From contig JARLJG010000029.1 of assembly GCA_031291325.1 (NCBI GenBank), positions 1-44,960 of the forward strand: a DNA stretch of 44,960 bases, read 5' to 3'. Made by a program: the position numbers and the translations under genes. Of the stretch, positions 41,600-44,960 are shown piece by piece; within the stretch, counting starts at the first letter, position 1, and the number at the start of each line of letters is the position of its first letter. Source of the stretch: Burkholderiaceae bacterium (GTDB lineage Bacteria > Pseudomonadota > Gammaproteobacteria > Burkholderiales > Burkholderiaceae_D). The notes beneath the pieces were generated by a model. It had not been told where the DNA came from. It made no database searches and was given only the letters and a program-made list of their open reading frames with translations.

Positions 41600-43705
41600 A
41601 TGGCTCGCAAGACCCCCATTGAGCGTTACCGCAATATCGGTATTTCCGCTCACATCGATGCCGGTAAGACCACCACCACCGAACGCATTCTGTATTACAC
41701 AGGCGTGAACCACAAGATCGGTGAAGTGCACGATGGCGCGGCCACCATGGACTGGATGGAACAGGAACAAGAGCGCGGCATCACGATTACCTCGGCTGCC
41801 ACCACCTGCTTCTGGAAGGGCATGGCGAACAACTACGCCGAGCACCACATCAACATCATCGACACCCCGGGCCACGTCGACTTCACGATTGAAGTCGAAC
41901 GCTCGATGCGCGTGCTGGACGGTGCTTGCATGGTCTACTGCGCAGTGGGCGGCGTGCAGCCGCAATCGGAAACGGTATGGCGTCAGGCCAACAAGTACCA
42001 CGTTCCGCGTTTGGCGTTCGTCAACAAGATGGACCGCACCGGCGCCAACTTCTTCAAGGTGTACGATCAAATGCGTGCACGCCTGAAGGCGAATCCGATT
42101 CCGTTGCAGATCCCGATCGGCGCGGAAGAAAACTTCCTCGGCGTGGTCGATCTGGTCAAGATGAAGGCCATCTATTGGGACGAAGCGTCCCAGGGGATGA
42201 AGTTCGACTATCGCGAAATTCCTGCTGAATTGCTGGAGTCCGCCAAGGAATGGCGCGAAAAGATGGTCGAAGCCGCTGCCGAAGCGACCGAAGAATTGAT
42301 GAACAAGTACCTGGAAGAAGGCGAACTGACCGAAGCCGAAATCAAGGGCGCCTTGCGTCAACGCACCATCGCTGCCGAAATCGTGCCGATGATGTGCGGC
42401 ACCGCGTTCAAGAACAAGGGCGTGCAAGCCATGTTGGACGGCGTGATCGACTACCTGCCGTCGCCGTCGGATATTCCGCCGGTCAAGGGCTTGGATGAAG
42501 ATGAAAATCCGGTCGAGCGCAAAGCCGAAGACAACGAAAAATTCTCGGCGCTGGCGTTCAAGATCATGACCGACCCGTTCGTCGGCCAATTGATTTTCTT
42601 CCGCGTTTATTCGGGCACGATCAATTCGGGCGACACCGTCTACAACCCGATCAAGGGCAAGAAGGAGCGCCTTGGCCGTATCTTGCAGATGCATGCGAAC
42701 CAGCGCGAAGAAATCAAGGAAGTGCGCGCCGGCGACATCGCTGCGGCAGTCGGCTTGAAAGACGCGACCACCGGCGAAACGCTGTGCGACCCGACCTCGA
42801 TCATTACACTCGAACGCATGATTTTCCCGGAACCGGTGATTTCGCAAGCGGTTGAGCCGAAGACCAAGCAAGACCAGGAAAAAATGGGCTTGGCCTTGAA
42901 TCGTCTGGCACAGGAAGATCCGTCGTTCCGCGTGCGCACCGACGAAGAATCCGGTCAAACGATTATTGCCGGTATGGGCGAGTTGCATCTGGAAATCATC
43001 GTCGACCGTATGCGCCGCGAATTCAACGTCGAAGCGACCGTCGGTAAGCCACAAGTTGCGTATCGCGAAACGATCCGCAAGACTTGCGAAGAAATCGAAG
43101 GCAAGTTCGTCAAGCAATCCGGCGGACGCGGTCAATACGGTCACGTCGTGTTGAAGATCGAGCCGCAAGAACCGGGCAAGGGCTTCGAATTCGTCGACGC
43201 GATCAAGGGCGGCACCGTTCCGCGCGAATACATCCCGGCAGTTGAAAAGGGTGTGCGCGAAACGCTGACCTCGGGCGTGTTGGCCGGTTATCCGGTGGTC
43301 GATGTCAAGGTCACGCTGTTCTTCGGTTCCTACCATGACGTCGACTCGAACGAAAATGCGTTCCGCATGGCCGCTTCGATGGCGTTCAAGGACGGCTGCC
43401 GCAAGGCCAGCCCGGTGATTCTCGAACCGATGATGGCAGTCGAAGTGGAAACGCCGGAAGACTATGCCGGCACCGTGATGGGTGACTTGTCGTCCCGTCG
43501 CGGCATGGTGCAGGGCATGGACGAAATCGCCGGCGGCGGCGGCAAGATCATCAAGGCTGAAGTGCCGCTGTCCGAAATGTTCGGTTACTCGACTTCGTTG
43601 CGTTCGGCAACGCAAGGCCGCGCAACCTACACGATGGAATTCAAGCACTATTCGGAAGCGCCGAAGAATGTGACTGAAGCGATCGTCAGCTCGAAGAGCA
43701 AGTAA
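41600..43705 (+). CDS. fusA: Elongation factor G
   Basis: EF-G is the GTPase that drives translocation and, with RRF, ribosome recycling. The 701-aa product has G1 [19 protein letters not shown] (about 17-35), G2 region [15 protein letters not shown]3 [20 protein letters not shown] and G4 [11 protein letters not shown]. Domain IV has the conserved GGRGQYGHV, and the C-terminal domain reads [20 protein letters not shown]. The length is normal. TTAGGA precedes the ATG. It is followed after 104 bases by tuf. Confidence 0.98.
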   Translation: MARKTPIERYRNIGISAHIDAGKTTTTERILYYTGVNHKIGEVHDGAATMDWMEQEQERGITITSAATTCFWKGMANNYAEHHINIIDTPGHVDFTIEVERSMRVLDGACMVYCAVGGVQPQSETVWRQANKYHVPRLAFVNKMDRTGANFFKVYDQMRARLKANPIPLQIPIGAEENFLGVVDLVKMKAIYWDEASQGMKFDYREIPAELLESAKEWREKMVEAAAEATEELMNKYLEEGELTEAEIKGALRQRTIAAEIVPMMCGTAFKNKGVQAMLDGVIDYLPSPSDIPPVKGLDEDENPVERKAEDNEKFSALAFKIMTDPFVGQLIFFRVYSGTINSGDTVYNPIKGKKERLGRILQMHANQREEIKEVRAGDIAAAVGLKDATTGETLCDPTSIITLERMIFPEPVISQAVEPKTKQDQEKMGLALNRLAQEDPSFRVRTDEESGQTIIAGMGELHLEIIVDRMRREFNVEATVGKPQVAYRETIRKTCEEIEGKFVKQSGGRGQYGHVVLKIEPQEPGKGFEFVDAIKGGTVPREYIPAVEKGVRETLTSGVLAGYPVVDVKVTLFFGSYHDVDSNENAFRMAASMAFKDGCRKASPVILEPMMAVEVETPEDYAGTVMGDLSSRRGMVQGMDEIAGGGGKIIKAEVPLSEMFGYSTSLRSATQGRATYTMEFKHYSEAPKNVTEAIVSSKSK

Positions 43706-43809
43706 TTGGTAATCGATTCCGCTCCGGCGTGGCTGGGGCGGAATTTTGAATTTATAACGAATTGATAACGAATATATAAATACCTCGTTCTTTTTGAAGG
43801 AAGAATATA

Positions 43810-44960
<1,151 letters not shown>

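Overview
The window looks like a chromosomal segment of a betaproteobacterium (Burkholderiales, most likely Oxalobacteraceae, Herminiimonas/Janthinobacterium/Collimonas-like). The evidence is the gene order tuf-tRNA-Trp-secE-nusG-rplKAJL-rpoBC at one end and rpsL-rpsG-fusA-tuf at the other, protein lengths typical of the class (RpoB 1368 aa, RpoC 1413 aa, EF-Tu 396 aa) and a complete BoxABC aerobic benzoyl-CoA pathway. The first 141 bases equal the last 141 bases exactly, both inside a tuf gene. The record therefore behaves like a contig closed into a false circle through the two tuf copies; it is not evidence of a plasmid or phage.

Layout. 1-12.7 kb, plus strand: the tuf 3' end, tRNA-Trp, secE, nusG, rplK, rplA, a leader, rplJ, rplL, rpoB and rpoC, ended by a strong terminator. 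12.8-19.5 kb, minus strand: an ABC uptake system of the branched-chain amino acid type (livK, livH, a fused livM-livG, livF) followed by a tryptophanase gene. 19.7-24.6 kb, minus strand: an arsenic operon arsR-arsC-arsD-arsA-arsC-acr3 with the 3' remnant of an aquaporin gene behind it. A GNAT acetyltransferase of the ArsN1/PAT type is divergent from arsR, and an orphan mobB follows. 26.0-37.9 kb: aerobic benzoate catabolism, with benzoate-CoA ligase, two head-to-head BoxR-type regulators (XRE helix-turn-helix plus shikimate-kinase-like domain), boxC, boxB, boxA and an alpha/beta hydrolase. A 2.5 kb AT-richer island of small unknown genes, two of them broken by amber codons, lies between the ligase and the regulators. 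38.0-40.2 kb: palindromic repeats and a phosphoethanolamine transferase. 40.2-44.96 kb: the str operon rpsL-rpsG-fusA-tuf with a clear sigma-70-type promoter.

How the parts may work together. A motif TGCA-NN-AT-NN-TGCA occurs upstream of the ABC transporter operon, the benzoate-CoA ligase and both boxR genes. One-mismatch copies lie over the boxC -10 and upstream of the ligase -35. I infer one regulon, read by one or both BoxR proteins, that joins uptake, CoA activation and ring epoxidation. The arsenic genes now separate the transporter from the catabolic genes, as if inserted into a once continuous benzoate locus. The most interesting parts are this candidate regulon, the paired diverged BoxR regulators, the paired arsR/arsN1 promoter region, and the small-gene island with its 69-bp repeat.
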